Shown here: in pieces, positions 7,159 through 13,371 of the stretch
How positions within the stretch are numbered: position 1 is the stretch's first letter
Layout: every line of letters begins with the position of its first letter
From: a virus
Virus record (IMG/VR): IMGVR_UViG_3300025889_001125
Location: 1 to 21,274 of that record
Strand: one strand, 5' to 3'
DNA length: 21,274 bases
Notes under the pieces: model-generated
What the model was told of the DNA's origin: nothing
Database searches by the model: none
Seen by the model: only the letters and a program-made list of their open reading frames with translations
Made by a program: the position numbers and the translations under genes

Positions 7159-7542
7159 ATGATAACTAAAGAAACTATATTTGAAGAATTTAAGATTGCA
7201 AAACAAAAAGATATTGCAAAATCTAAATCTAAACCTCCGTATGAAAATGTGTTTACAAACAGAATTACTGTATTGAAATCACATGTTGACACTAAAAAAG
7301 CAAATCCTAAAATGTACAGAAATTTAGATATTAATTTTGATAAACTGTTGCTTGCGTATCAATCGCCTGTGCCAGTTGATCATTTTTACAAAGTCGGTTT
7401 CGGTAAGACTCTTGCAGAATATGAACACGATAAAAGACTTGCTGAACTTACAGAAAAACAAAAAGAAAGAGAAGAAGCTCTTAAAAAAGAATTAAAAGAA
7501 AAAAATAAGGTAGACGGTGTTGAAGAAGTTACTTTTAATTAG
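7159..7542 (+). CDS. Hypothetical protein with charged helical tail
   Basis: Product of 127 residues. The first 90 residues are mixed, with a motif-like YENVFTNRITVLKSHVDTKK; the last 40 are a highly charged K/E helix (LTEKQKEREEALKKELKEK) likely to form a coiled coil. No signal peptide. Start ATG 7159 has AAAAGG 8 bases upstream and is the first start after the promoter at 7100. It overlaps the lipoprotein gene by 26 bases in another frame. Family not recognised. Confidence 0.7.
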   Translation: MITKETIFEEFKIAKQKDIAKSKSKPPYENVFTNRITVLKSHVDTKKANPKMYRNLDINFDKLLLAYQSPVPVDHFYKVGFGKTLAEYEHDKRLAELTEKQKEREEALKKELKEKNKVDGVEEVTFN

Positions 7543-8005
7543 TTGTTTGTTGTTGCTCTCTAACTGTGCTAGTAAACAGTCCTATATTGGTGCGTCCAGT
7601 ACAGCGGCTGTTGCTGGTACGGCTTGTTGGCAATATATAAGTGACAATCCTGCTGTTGTGGCTACTTGTGCAGTTGCAGGTTCATTTAAAGGTGCAGATA
7701 TTATGAATGCTGAAACAGATGACCAATTAATGACAAGAGCATTTGTAGATCATTTAGAAAACGCACCTAATAGTCCAGGGTTTACAACTTGGCAAAATCC
7801 TAAAACACAAAGTAACGGTATTATCAAAACTACAGGTTTTTATTTAAAAGGTCCAATTAAATGTACGATGGTCGAAACTACACACGATCAAAATTTAGAC
7901 AATACAAGATTTTTTGACTCAATACTATATGGCAATCCATATAGAAAAATGGAATGGCACGAAGCTTGCAAAATGCCTGATGGAAGATGGATGATAAATG
8001 AATAA
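7517..8005 (+). CDS. Lipoprotein resembling the rickettsial 17-kDa surface antigen family
   Basis: Product of 162 residues from GTG 7517 (TTG 7520 is the alternative; AAGG lies just upstream). The N-terminus MLKKLLLISCLLLLSNC is a lipoprotein signal with the lipidated Cys at C17; Asn at -1 is unusual. Next comes a small-residue stretch (GASSTAAVAGTACWQ, then VVATCAVAGSFKGADI) like the glycine-zipper helices of the 17-kDa antigen family. The C-terminal part, TWQNPKTQSNGII ... G-x-x-x-C-T-M-V-E ... ACKMPDGRWMI, matches that family's W-x-N-P, Cys and A-C-x-x-x-D-G-x-W landmarks. Predicted outer-membrane attached. Resemblance is from motif order; role in infection unknown. Confidence 0.7.
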   Translation: MLKKLLLISCLLLLSNCASKQSYIGASSTAAVAGTACWQYISDNPAVVATCAVAGSFKGADIMNAETDDQLMTRAFVDHLENAPNSPGFTTWQNPKTQSNGIIKTTGFYLKGPIKCTMVETTHDQNLDNTRFFDSILYGNPYRKMEWHEACKMPDGRWMINE

Positions 8006-8420
8006 AAAGAGAACATTATTTTTTATATTTCTATTGTTATTATTGATACCAATATTAATGCAAGTTGCTTACTCGGAAGACTCATTTGAAAACACAATGA
8101 AGAAACTAGAGGCATTAGAAAACAATGGTACAAAAGTTGAATATGATAAAATACAACCTATCAAAGATCAATATTGTTTCATTAAAGTAGAAATTAAGCA
8201 ATTAGACAATGGTGAGATTGTTAAACAGGAAGTAGTAGAATGTGCAGATGGCCGAAAGGCATACGATGGCCCTAGTTATTGGGAGTTGTATGCTCAATTT
8301 TACTATAGAGATATGTTTACACCTGCCTATTGCAGATATTATGAAAGGCCGAAACATGCTTATCATAAACCTGGCAAAGTTTGCCTTGATAAAGACGGTA
8401 ATTGGGAGGTACAAAAATGA
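7998..8420 (+). CDS. Exported or membrane-anchored protein with a 17-kDa-antigen-like Cys/Trp tail
   Basis: Product of 140 residues. A Lys/Arg start and a long hydrophobic run (FFIFLLLLLIPILMQVAYS) form a signal peptide or anchor. The mature domain has four Cys (QYCFIK, VECADG, AYCRYYE, KVCLDKDGNW), likely two disulfides in the periplasm. The ending C-L-D-K-D-G-N-W-E-V resembles the A-C-x-x-x-D-G-x-W ending of the preceding lipoprotein, so they may be distant relatives by tandem duplication. The start overlaps the upstream gene by 8 bases and the stop overlaps the next start (ATGA). Confidence 0.65.
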   Translation: MNKKRTLFFIFLLLLLIPILMQVAYSEDSFENTMKKLEALENNGTKVEYDKIQPIKDQYCFIKVEIKQLDNGEIVKQEVVECADGRKAYDGPSYWELYAQFYYRDMFTPAYCRYYERPKHAYHKPGKVCLDKDGNWEVQK

Positions 8421-8575
8421 TAAGAGGTCTATTGACACTTACAATATTGTGGGTTATCCTTGCTTTTGCATGGGATCCATTTACGTCAACCGTTGAGAAA
8501 ACACAGGCTGTTGACAAAACAAAAGAAATAGTATATAATGTGTTTAATAATGTAAAGGAGAAGGTGAATGAGTAA
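8417..8575 (+). CDS. Small single-pass membrane protein
   Basis: Product of 52 residues. Start MIRGLLTLTILWVILAFAW gives one transmembrane helix or uncleaved signal anchor; the remainder is polar and helical (STVEKTQAVDKTKEIVYNV, ending KEKVNE). GGGAGGT sits 6 bases before ATG 8417, which overlaps the previous stop. A perfect sigma70 promoter (8511-8539) lies inside its 3' half and its end overlaps the next start. Function unknown; size and topology suit an accessory of the lipoproteins around it. Confidence 0.65.
   Translation: MIRGLLTLTILWVILAFAWDPFTSTVEKTQAVDKTKEIVYNVFNNVKEKVNE
8511..8539 (+). promoter_or_regulatory. Consensus sigma70 promoter inside a coding region
   Basis: TTGACA at 8511-8516, 17-base spacer, TATAAT at 8534-8539, all within the gene at 8417. 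It would give separate transcription of the LPP20-like lipoprotein and glutaredoxin genes. Both hexamers are perfect matches, and AAGGAG follows before ATG 8568. Confidence 0.7.
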
Positions 8576-9176
8576 GATACTCAAATATATAATGATCGGT
8601 TCTATAGGTCTGTTACTTGCAAATTGTTCTAGTAGCACTTATAAAATCAAACAAGAAAAGGATAAACAAGTCCTTAAAGTACCATCTTGGTATATGAAAG
8701 ATTATAACGAGAAGAAAGAATGTGGTACTAAAACGTTCGGCAAAGGCAAAGATAAAGTTTGTATCTTTGGTGTCGGTACAAGTGTTTCACCAGATTTAGA
8801 ACTTGCAATTGAAAAAGGTATGATGATTGCAAAGGCTGAACTTGCTGATAAAGTAAAAGGTGAGATGAATAAGAAAGCAAAAATATTTACTACAGAATTA
8901 GGTAAGAATACTAATAAAACTGTTGTAACAGATGTAGAAACTACATTAGTCAATATCATAAAACAAACACCAGTTAGAGGATACGAAGTGTTTGCTCAGG
9001 AAGTAACACTTACGAAGAACGGTTACTATCGTGCTTGGATTGGTTTAAGATTGCCTATGGGTGAGTACAATAAGATGTATAATTACTCTGTTGAAACCGT
9101 AGTTGACGCTTTCAAACTAAAGGAAATGGCTGATAAGGCATATGATGAAGTAGAGGTTATTGCAAATGAGTCATAA
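8568..9176 (+). CDS. LPP20-like lipoprotein
   Basis: Product of 202 residues. The lipoprotein signal MSKILKYIMIGSIGLLLANC has the lipidated Cys at C20, again with Asn at -1. The mature part has the LPP20-type order: V-P-S-W-Y near the start, then IFGVGTS, then a helix of repeated Ala (ELAIEKGMMIAKAELADKVKGE), and later a strand GYYRAWIGLRLP. LPP20-family proteins are outer-membrane or surface lipoproteins of Proteobacteria of uncertain function. AAGGAGAAGG precedes the ATG. A phage-borne copy suggests change of the host envelope, for example superinfection exclusion; that is inference. Confidence 0.7.
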   Translation: MSKILKYIMIGSIGLLLANCSSSTYKIKQEKDKQVLKVPSWYMKDYNEKKECGTKTFGKGKDKVCIFGVGTSVSPDLELAIEKGMMIAKAELADKVKGEMNKKAKIFTTELGKNTNKTVVTDVETTLVNIIKQTPVRGYEVFAQEVTLTKNGYYRAWIGLRLPMGEYNKMYNYSVETVVDAFKLKEMADKAYDEVEVIANES

Positions 9177-9453
9177 AATAGAAATATACTCAAAACCTAA
9201 TTGTGTCTATTGCGAGAAGTCTAAACATCTTGTAAAGACACTAGGCTTTGAATACACAGAAAAAATGTTTGGCAAAGACTTTAAAACGCCAGATGAATTG
9301 TTTGAAGCTGTAGGTAAACAAGTTAGAACTATGCCACAAATAATAATAGATGATAAACACATTGGTGGATATAATGAGTTAGTTGAGTATCTTGCTGATA
9401 AAGGTCTATGTAATTTTAAAGGTGAAGTAACAAAGAATGTTGATGGCAAATAA
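9166..9453 (+). CDS. Glutaredoxin
   Basis: Product of 95 residues from ATG 9166; an in-frame TTG at 9160 is less likely. Thioredoxin-fold landmarks: active site C13-V-Y-C16 (SKPNCVYC), cis-Pro in R-T-M-P57-Q, and the G67-G68 pair (HIGGYNEL) that holds glutathione. The insert TEKMFGKDFKTPDELFEAVG is typical of phage and bacterial Grx that reduce class Ia ribonucleotide reductase. The likely job is to re-reduce the C-terminal Cys pair of NrdA. It overlaps the LPP20-like gene and is followed by an overlapping gene. Confidence 0.93.
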   Translation: MSHKIEIYSKPNCVYCEKSKHLVKTLGFEYTEKMFGKDFKTPDELFEAVGKQVRTMPQIIIDDKHIGGYNELVEYLADKGLCNFKGEVTKNVDGK

Positions 9454-9814
9454 AAACAAAGATAACGTAATATTGTTTCCTAAAATTCCTAAACAGCCAC
9501 CTAATGCTAAGGCTCTGGAATTAGATGCCAAAAGACAAGAAATGATAAGACTTGAACATAATAAAATTTTTGTTCAATCAGTAAGTGAAGACCTCACAGA
9601 AACAATGTTAATGAGATTAAAAGATGAAAATTTTAATTTAACTGATCCAAAATTTTTAAGTGATTATAAATTATTATCTGAGTCGTTAAAATCAATGCTA
9701 TTAAGACAAGTACACATGAAACACCCTTTACAAGAAAGAGTCGATAAGGCTGTAACAACAAAAGGTGAAGGTGAAAATTTATATGCTATTACAATTGATT
9801 ATAAAAAATTTTAA
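9437..9814 (+). CDS. Conserved phage-type hypothetical protein
   Basis: Product of 125 residues from ATG 9437, or 123 from ATG 9443. The start is basic (NKNKDNVILFPKIPKQPP) and a helical core follows, with SEDLTETMLMRLKDENFNL and then DPKFLSDYKLLSESLKSMLLRQ. The D-x-x-F-L-x-D-Y-x-L-L-x-E-S-L-x-S block is a pattern I associate with a small conserved protein of marine T4-like phages, but I cannot name its function. It starts inside the glutaredoxin gene and ends before a 96-base leader with inverted repeats. Confidence 0.7.
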   Translation: MLMANKNKDNVILFPKIPKQPPNAKALELDAKRQEMIRLEHNKIFVQSVSEDLTETMLMRLKDENFNLTDPKFLSDYKLLSESLKSMLLRQVHMKHPLQERVDKAVTTKGEGENLYAITIDYKKF

Positions 9815-9816
9815 AG

Positions 9817-9910
9817 AATTCCATAAAGCACTTTGGAATACTATGAATGCTATAACGTGCCTAGTATTCAATAGTTTAAATAAGGCACATTATATAATAG
9901 GAGTGAATAA
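9817..9910 (+). promoter_or_regulatory. Structured leader with interlocking inverted repeats and a -10-like box
   Basis: The 96-base gap holds an 8-bp inverted repeat GAATACTA (9836-9843) / TAGTATTC (9862-9869), and a 6-bp repeat GTGCCT (9857-9862) / AGGCAC (9883-9888) whose 5' arm lies in the loop of the first, so they are mutually exclusive or form a pseudoknot. TTCCA/TGGAA flanks 9820-9838. TATAAT at 9893-9898 and AGGAG at 9899-9903 precede ATG 9911. No good -35 is seen. Confidence 0.5.
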
Positions 9911-10243
9911 ATGTTTAAATCATTATTCTCAAATGACTCATTAAGAGTTGTAAAAAAAACTAAAAAAACTGAAACTAGAGGCAGAAAAACTTTGTCAAAA
10001 AGACAAAAAGTTTTAAACCTTTTATCAAAAGGTGAGTCTGTGACTTGGAAAACTCTAAGGAACAAATTTGATCTAGTATCACCAAGAGCTTTAATTGATA
10101 CATTAAGATCAGAAGGAAACATGATCTATGTTAATCAAACTGCTAAAGGTACTTCATACAGAATGGGTGTACCAACAAAAGCGATTATCGCTGCTGGTAT
10201 TAAAAAATTATATGGGACTCCGTTCGCATATAAAAATGCGTAA
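9911..10243 (+). CDS. Small winged-helix-like DNA-binding protein
   Basis: Product of 110 residues. A basic N-terminus (VVKKTKKTETRGRK) leads into a helix-turn-helix-like block: LSKRQKVLNLLSKGESVTWK, then TLRNKFDLVSPRALIDTLR as recognition helix, then a wing-like hairpin (GNMIYVNQTAKGTSYRMG). The C-terminus is PTKAIIAAGIKKLYGT. This pattern recurs in small conserved proteins of marine T4-like phages. Probably binds DNA; target unknown. AGGAG lies 7 bases before the ATG. The long structured leader suggests regulated expression. Confidence 0.75.
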   Translation: MFKSLFSNDSLRVVKKTKKTETRGRKTLSKRQKVLNLLSKGESVTWKTLRNKFDLVSPRALIDTLRSEGNMIYVNQTAKGTSYRMGVPTKAIIAAGIKKLYGTPFAYKNA

Positions 10244-10260
10244 TCTCTCTCTTTAAAAAC

Positions 10261-10269
10261 GCATAAATA
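10261..10269 (+). promoter_or_regulatory. Candidate T4-type late promoter box (GCATAAATA)
   Basis: CATAAATA is one base from the T4 late consensus TATAAATA recognised by the gp55/gp33 system. It lies in a gap, 53 bases before ATG 10322. The same GCATAAATA recurs at 10810, just after that gene. Confidence 0.5.
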
Positions 10270-10277
10270 AATGTAGA

Positions 10278-10318
10278 GGCGGCCTTGTGCCGCCCTTACA
10301 TAACAAAATGAGGAGGGC
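10278..10318 (+). promoter_or_regulatory. GC-rich hairpin that may compete with a stem hiding the ribosome site
   Basis: GGCGGC (10278-10283) and GCCGCC (10289-10294) form a perfect 6-bp all-GC stem with a 5-base loop, striking in this A+T-rich DNA. No T run follows, so it is not a classical terminator. GCCCT (10292-10296) can instead pair with AGGGC (10314-10318) inside the Shine-Dalgarno GAGGAGGGC. The two pairings exclude each other. Confidence 0.5.
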
Positions 10319-10321
10319 ATT

Positions 10322-10810
10322 ATGCCAATGACAACATCACAATTACATGGTATGGATACAGCAGGTTCATCTGCTCCATTACTACATGAAATTCTAATCA
10401 AAGTAAACAACGCCAAAGACAAAGCAAAAAAGATTGAAGTATTAAGAGAAAACGATTCAGTACCTTTAAGACAAGTACTGAAAGGTGCTTTTGATCCTAA
10501 AATTAAATGGGCTTTACCAGAGGGTACGCCACCATACAAAGAGAATGACGCACCAGCAGGTACTGAACATACAACACTACACCAAGAAGCCAGAAGACTA
10601 TGGCATTTTGTAGAAGGCGCTGATCAAAAACTTTCTAAATCCAAAAAAGAAACCATGTTTATTCAAATGCTAGAAGGCCTACATAAAGATGACGCTAAAC
10701 TTTTAATTGCAGTTAAAGAAAAAGAACTGAACAAAATATATAAAGGTTTGACTGATTCTGTGGTCAAAGACGCATTTAGATGGAATGAAGAATACAAAAC
10801 CATCGGATAG
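10322..10810 (+). CDS. DUF6433-like conserved phage protein
   Basis: Product of 162 residues. The block order is one I recognise from marine T4-like phages: LLHEILIKVNNAKDKAKKIEVL, then L-R-Q-V-L-K-G-A-F-D, then ALPEGTPPYKENDAPAGTEH, then LWHFVEGADQKLSKSKKETM, then FIQMLEGLHKDDAKLL and VKDAF at the C-terminus. Soluble and helical; function not established. The strong GAGGAGGGC ribosome site, the GC hairpin and the late-like box upstream suggest a highly expressed late product. Family call is from memory of motif order. Confidence 0.8.
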   Translation: MPMTTSQLHGMDTAGSSAPLLHEILIKVNNAKDKAKKIEVLRENDSVPLRQVLKGAFDPKIKWALPEGTPPYKENDAPAGTEHTTLHQEARRLWHFVEGADQKLSKSKKETMFIQMLEGLHKDDAKLLIAVKEKELNKIYKGLTDSVVKDAFRWNEEYKTIG

Positions 10811-10818
10811 CATAAATA
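10810..10818 (+). promoter_or_regulatory. Candidate T4-type late promoter box (GCATAAATA)
   Basis: Second copy of GCATAAATA, starting at the last base of the DUF6433-like gene and entering the 168-base gap. It would transcribe the hairpin region at 10819-10880 and the genes from 10979. Confidence 0.45.
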
Positions 10819-10880
10819 TTATAGAGTGATTCTATAAAATTCAATTATAGGGTGTATTGACAAGATGTCGCACCCTATAA
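10819..10880 (+). other. Two tandem stem-loops in a 168-base intergenic gap
   Basis: Hairpin 1: TTATAGA (10819-10825) / TCTATAA (10831-10837), 7 bp, 5-base loop. Hairpin 2: TTATAGGGTG (10845-10854) / CACCCTATAA (10871-10880), 10 bp, with an inner 4-bp stem GACA (10859-10862) / TGTC (10866-10869). Both begin TTATAG. Neither is followed by a T run. Could be a terminator, an RNA processing site or a small RNA. Confidence 0.55.
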
Positions 10881-10917
10881 ACCATTGATTTATCTACATT
10901 ATTAGTCCATTTTTTGC

Positions 10918-10946
10918 TTGATTTCTTTGTTGATTTCTGATATTAT
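10918..10946 (+). promoter_or_regulatory. Sigma70-type promoter (TTGATT-17-TATTAT, extended -10)
   Basis: TTGATT at 10918-10923, 17-base spacer, TATTAT at 10941-10946 preceded by TGA. The GCTTGA context matches the other promoters. The predicted start coincides with an ATG at 10953. Confidence 0.65.
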
Positions 10947-10952
10947 TATCAT

Positions 10953-10979
10953 ATGAAAACAACAAAGGAGAATATATAA
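10953..10979 (+). CDS. Candidate 8-codon leader peptide, leaderless
   Basis: ATG at 10953, 7 bases after the -10 box, opens a frame of MKTTKENI ending in TAA at 10977-10979; the stop overlaps the next ATG (TAATG). The AAAGGAG used by the downstream gene lies inside it, so translating the leader could control that gene. Possibly just chance. Confidence 0.35.
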   Translation: MKTTKENI

Positions 10980-11173
10980 TGTCAAAAACAAAACAATGGA
11001 TTGAAGATACTACTGAAACTAAAGTTGACAACATTATTGCTAAATTAACATCTGGTGAGATTACTAGAACAGACGCTAGAAATCAAATTATGAATGTTGA
11101 TAATATTGCAATGTTAGGTATTGATGAAAATACAGTTGATGAAGTAATTTACGAGGCTCATGCCAATGCGTAA
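10979..11173 (+). CDS. Small hypothetical protein
   Basis: Product of 64 residues, acidic and helical: KQWIEDTTETKVDNIIAKLT, then SGEITRTDARNQIMNVDNIA, then GIDENTVDEVIYEAHANA. The S-G-E-I-T-R-x-D-A-R-N-Q-I pattern looks like a short helical repeat (helix, turn, helix). Strong AAAGGAG 9 bases before ATG 10979. It overlaps the next gene by 14 bases. Not recognised. Confidence 0.7.
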   Translation: MSKTKQWIEDTTETKVDNIIAKLTSGEITRTDARNQIMNVDNIAMLGIDENTVDEVIYEAHANA

Positions 11174-11486
11174 ATCTTTTTTAATTTTATTTTTATTATT
11201 TGTCTATACTTGGTCTTGGTCTATCTTTAATGTTGCCAAGGCAGATGATTATAACAAGGCAGTAATTGGTCATGTTATTTCTGAAACTATTAAAGGCACA
11301 GATATTGATACATCATATATTATGGAGCAAGAACTTGAAAAACTTGCACATAAATTTATGATTGATTCTGTAGTTATATTACAGGCATACTTACCACAAA
11401 TACTTGATGGTGTTGCCGCTGATTTAAGATTAAAACTTGACGAGAAATACAAAGAGGCAATTTTAAATGGCGAAAATAACAACTAG
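11160..11486 (+). CDS. Small exported protein with Sec signal peptide
   Basis: Product of 108 residues from ATG 11160 (ATG 11166 is the alternative). The start MPMRKSFLILFLLFVYTWSW followed by SIFNVAKA is a signal peptide with a predicted cut at AKA/DDY. The mature 80 residues are helical (YNKAVIGHVISETI; MEQELEKLAHKFMID; AADLRLKLDEKYKEAILN). Probably periplasmic; a role near the cell wall would fit the glucosaminidase two genes downstream, which is inference. It overlaps both neighbours. Confidence 0.7.
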   Translation: MPMRKSFLILFLLFVYTWSWSIFNVAKADDYNKAVIGHVISETIKGTDIDTSYIMEQELEKLAHKFMIDSVVILQAYLPQILDGVAADLRLKLDEKYKEAILNGENNN

Positions 11487-11886
11487 AAAAATGAAGGCAA
11501 TGAAGTTGAAAAAGGCTCTTAAAAAGGAGTTTTCTTCTAAGCGTCAATATAAGACTACCTATAAAGATATTAAAAAGTATTTCAAAATTCTAAACAATGT
11601 TATTTTTAATAGCAAGTTAAGTCCGTTCGGACAAATTGAAATAAAAGATTTACAAAGAGAGAAGTGTGTAGGACAAGTAGTAACCTTTGAATGGAAAAGA
11701 AAAGGTACTAGATTATACAAATTAGAGATGTTACCTACATATCCTGATAAAAGAGATTTTATGGACACGTTAGTACATGAAATGGTACATTTGTACCAAA
11801 TGCAAAACCTGGGAGACTCGGGCAATCACAATAATGTGTTTTGGTCGTTTAGTCCAAAAGTAAACTACTTAGGTTTACAATTATAA
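11467..11886 (+). CDS. SprT-like zinc metalloprotease-fold protein
   Basis: Product of 139 residues. The zinc site H104-E-M-V-H108 (TLVHEMVHLYQMQ) is followed 13 residues later by H121 (GNHNNVFW), the SprT/Spartan N-terminal arrangement; the upstream FKILNNVIFNSKLSPFGQIEI also matches the SprT start, and the C-terminal zinc ribbon of longer members is missing. The family includes DNA-protein crosslink proteases, and similar short versions occur in T4-like phages. Basic N-terminal helix (TTRKMKAMKLKKALKKEF). ATG 11467 overlaps the previous gene by 20 bases. Confidence 0.8.
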   Translation: MAKITTRKMKAMKLKKALKKEFSSKRQYKTTYKDIKKYFKILNNVIFNSKLSPFGQIEIKDLQREKCVGQVVTFEWKRKGTRLYKLEMLPTYPDKRDFMDTLVHEMVHLYQMQNLGDSGNHNNVFWSFSPKVNYLGLQL

Positions 11887-11899
11887 GAAAGAATATATT

Positions 11900-12178
11900 A
11901 TGAAAAACGGTGAGAAGAACCACATTGATGAGTGGCTACAAAAACAAATCAAAAAAGGTATTGTCATTATTGACAAGGTACTTAACAATAACATAAAAGA
12001 GTGGGAACTATACTATACAGGTCATCTACAAAAAGATATACTAACTAACTTTCCTGGTAGAACTAGTAAAAAGATTTTCAAAGGATATAGAAGTCATTTG
12101 GATAACGACAACCTTGTCTTTACACAAAAAAAATTTGAAGAACATGGTTATGAATACTATGTAAAGAAAGGTATATAA
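11900..12178 (+). CDS. Hypothetical protein
   Basis: Product of 92 residues, basic, soluble, with no recognised motif; amphipathic helices (HIDEWLQKQIKKGIVIID) are followed by an aromatic segment (KEWELYYTGHLQKDIL). The ribosome site is weak (AAGAAAG), and it follows the SprT-like gene after 13 bases. The stop overlaps the next ATG (TAATG). Confidence 0.6.
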   Translation: MKNGEKNHIDEWLQKQIKKGIVIIDKVLNNNIKEWELYYTGHLQKDILTNFPGRTSKKIFKGYRSHLDNDNLVFTQKKFEEHGYEYYVKKGI

Positions 12179-12468
12179 TGAAACTATTGAAAAAACATAA
12201 AGAGATATTAAACGAACTAATCAAAGGTAAAGGCTTCTGGAAGACGCCTACTCTACCTAAAGATTACAAAGACAAAACAAGTGTGCTAGATATACTTGTG
12301 CCATTGTACTTAAAAGGCTTATTGACGTTTCAAAGACAATACGACATACCAATAATCGGACCTAGTAACGAGCATATGATTAGATTTAAATGGTATAATG
12401 TTAAGATTGATAAAAAGAAAACAATTAAAGACTTGAAAAAGGTGGTTAAAGATGGGCAAATCATATAA
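12178..12468 (+). CDS. Hypothetical protein
   Basis: Product of 96 residues. LKKHKEILNELIKGKGFWKT and DILVPLYLKGLLTFQRQYD suggest a small winged-helix-like layout (helix-helix then strands), but I do not recognise the family. Strongly basic C-terminus (KKTIKDLKKVVKDG). The start overlaps the previous stop, and the gene overlaps the glucosaminidase gene by 17 bases. Confidence 0.65.
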   Translation: MKLLKKHKEILNELIKGKGFWKTPTLPKDYKDKTSVLDILVPLYLKGLLTFQRQYDIPIIGPSNEHMIRFKWYNVKIDKKKTIKDLKKVVKDGQII

Positions 12469-13135
12469 TTGGCATACATTAGCAAATAAGGCTTGGTTTT
12501 ATACAAAGGTATTTTTTACAATATTAACTTTAATGGTTGCTGCTTATATCTACGGCACATACAATCCTAATAATACAGCAAAGACTATAGTCAACGAAGA
12601 GCTTGATTTATTCTATATGAAAAAAATAGAAGACATGGGATTACAAGAACCTGAATTTACTTACAACAATGATATTCAATTTATACGTGCTATGCACAAA
12701 TGTATAAATTATATAAACTTTTCATTATCAAAGGATAAAAGAGTGCCATACGAGATGATTATAGGTCAGGCTGCGTTAGAGTCTGGTTGGGGTAAAAGTA
12801 GATTTGCTATAAAGGCAAACAATTTATTTGGTATTAGAACATGGTCAGAATCAACACCACACCTATTACCACAAGGTATAACTGAATGGCCAGGTTGGGG
12901 TGTAAGAGCATTTGCTAGTAAGTGTGATAGTGTTAAAGAGTATGTAAGATTATTAAACGAACATAATGCTTACAAAGAGTTTAGAGTGTTAAGGCAAAAG
13001 ATGTTAGATAAAAATCAACAACTTGATTCTATACAACTTATAAAAACTTTAGATAAGTTTTCTACTACAGGAGATTATGACAAAAGAGTTATAAGAATGA
13101 TAAAAAAAATAAGAAAACTAGAGGAGAGTAAATGA
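12452..13135 (+). CDS. Membrane-anchored Bax/FlgJ-like N-acetylglucosaminidase (candidate endolysin)
   Basis: Product of 227 residues. One N-terminal transmembrane anchor (residues about 17-36, AWFYTKVFFTILTLMVAAYI) precedes a glycoside hydrolase 73/Bax-type domain: YEMIIGQAALESGWGKS holds the catalytic Glu (E110), followed by ANNLFGIRTWSE, PGWGVRAF and the C-terminal helix (ATTGDYDKRV-like FSTTGDYDKRVIRMIK). The enzyme cuts the glycan chain of peptidoglycan in the periplasm. The uncleaved-looking anchor suggests a signal-anchor endolysin exported by the host Sec system, or a virion-independent wall remodeller. It is followed at once (ATGA) by a small membrane protein. Confidence 0.88.
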   Translation: MGKSYNWHTLANKAWFYTKVFFTILTLMVAAYIYGTYNPNNTAKTIVNEELDLFYMKKIEDMGLQEPEFTYNNDIQFIRAMHKCINYINFSLSKDKRVPYEMIIGQAALESGWGKSRFAIKANNLFGIRTWSESTPHLLPQGITEWPGWGVRAFASKCDSVKEYVRLLNEHNAYKEFRVLRQKMLDKNQQLDSIQLIKTLDKFSTTGDYDKRVIRMIKKIRKLEESK

Positions 13136-13314
13136 CAGTAGAGCATGGTTTGTTAATGGGTTTTATAGGTTGCTCAGTAACGTTTATCGGTTTCTTTATT
13201 GCACATCTAATTGCTAATAGAAATCATATGAAGTTATATAAAAAGAAAGCCAAAACCCCTATGGATGATCTAATGAAAGATATGCCTGGGTGGAAAGCAG
13301 ATGATTGTCAATAA
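13132..13314 (+). CDS. Small membrane protein beside the glucosaminidase (possible lysis accessory)
   Basis: Product of 60 residues. One transmembrane segment near the N-terminus (LLMGFIGCSVTFIGFFIAHL), then a basic stretch (NRNHMKLYKKKAK) and a short tail; basic residues after the helix predict N-out, C-in. Its coupling (ATGA) to a wall hydrolase suggests a holin- or pinholin-like helper, but no holin family is recognised. The 28 bases before the next -35 box hold only a weak inverted repeat. Confidence 0.6.
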   Translation: MTVEHGLLMGFIGCSVTFIGFFIAHLIANRNHMKLYKKKAKTPMDDLMKDMPGWKADDCQ

Positions 13315-13342
13315 GTACTGTAAAAACAAGTATTTTTAATGC

Positions 13343-13371
13343 TTGACTTTGCAGATAAATTGATATATAAT
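13343..13371 (+). promoter_or_regulatory. Sigma70-type promoter (TTGACT-17-TATAAT)
   Basis: TTGACT at 13343-13348 in the context TTTTTAATGCTTGAC, 17-base spacer, TATAAT at 13366-13371. The expected start, about 13378-13379, falls on the ATG at 13379. Confidence 0.8.

Noticed and set aside
8202-8517. Overlapping open frames on both strands around 8202-8517
   Set aside because: They are shadows of the exported-protein genes at 7998 and 8417, which have good ribosome sites and signal peptides.
10845-10880. Rho-independent terminator after the DUF6433-like gene
   Set aside because: The stem is strong but no T run follows, so I list it as a structure and not as a terminator.
13336-13348. T4 MotA box (AATGCTTGA) for a middle promoter
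   Set aside because: The sequence is close to the MotA consensus, but it lies 17 bases from the -10 instead of 11-13 and overlaps a good -35, so a plain sigma70 promoter explains it.
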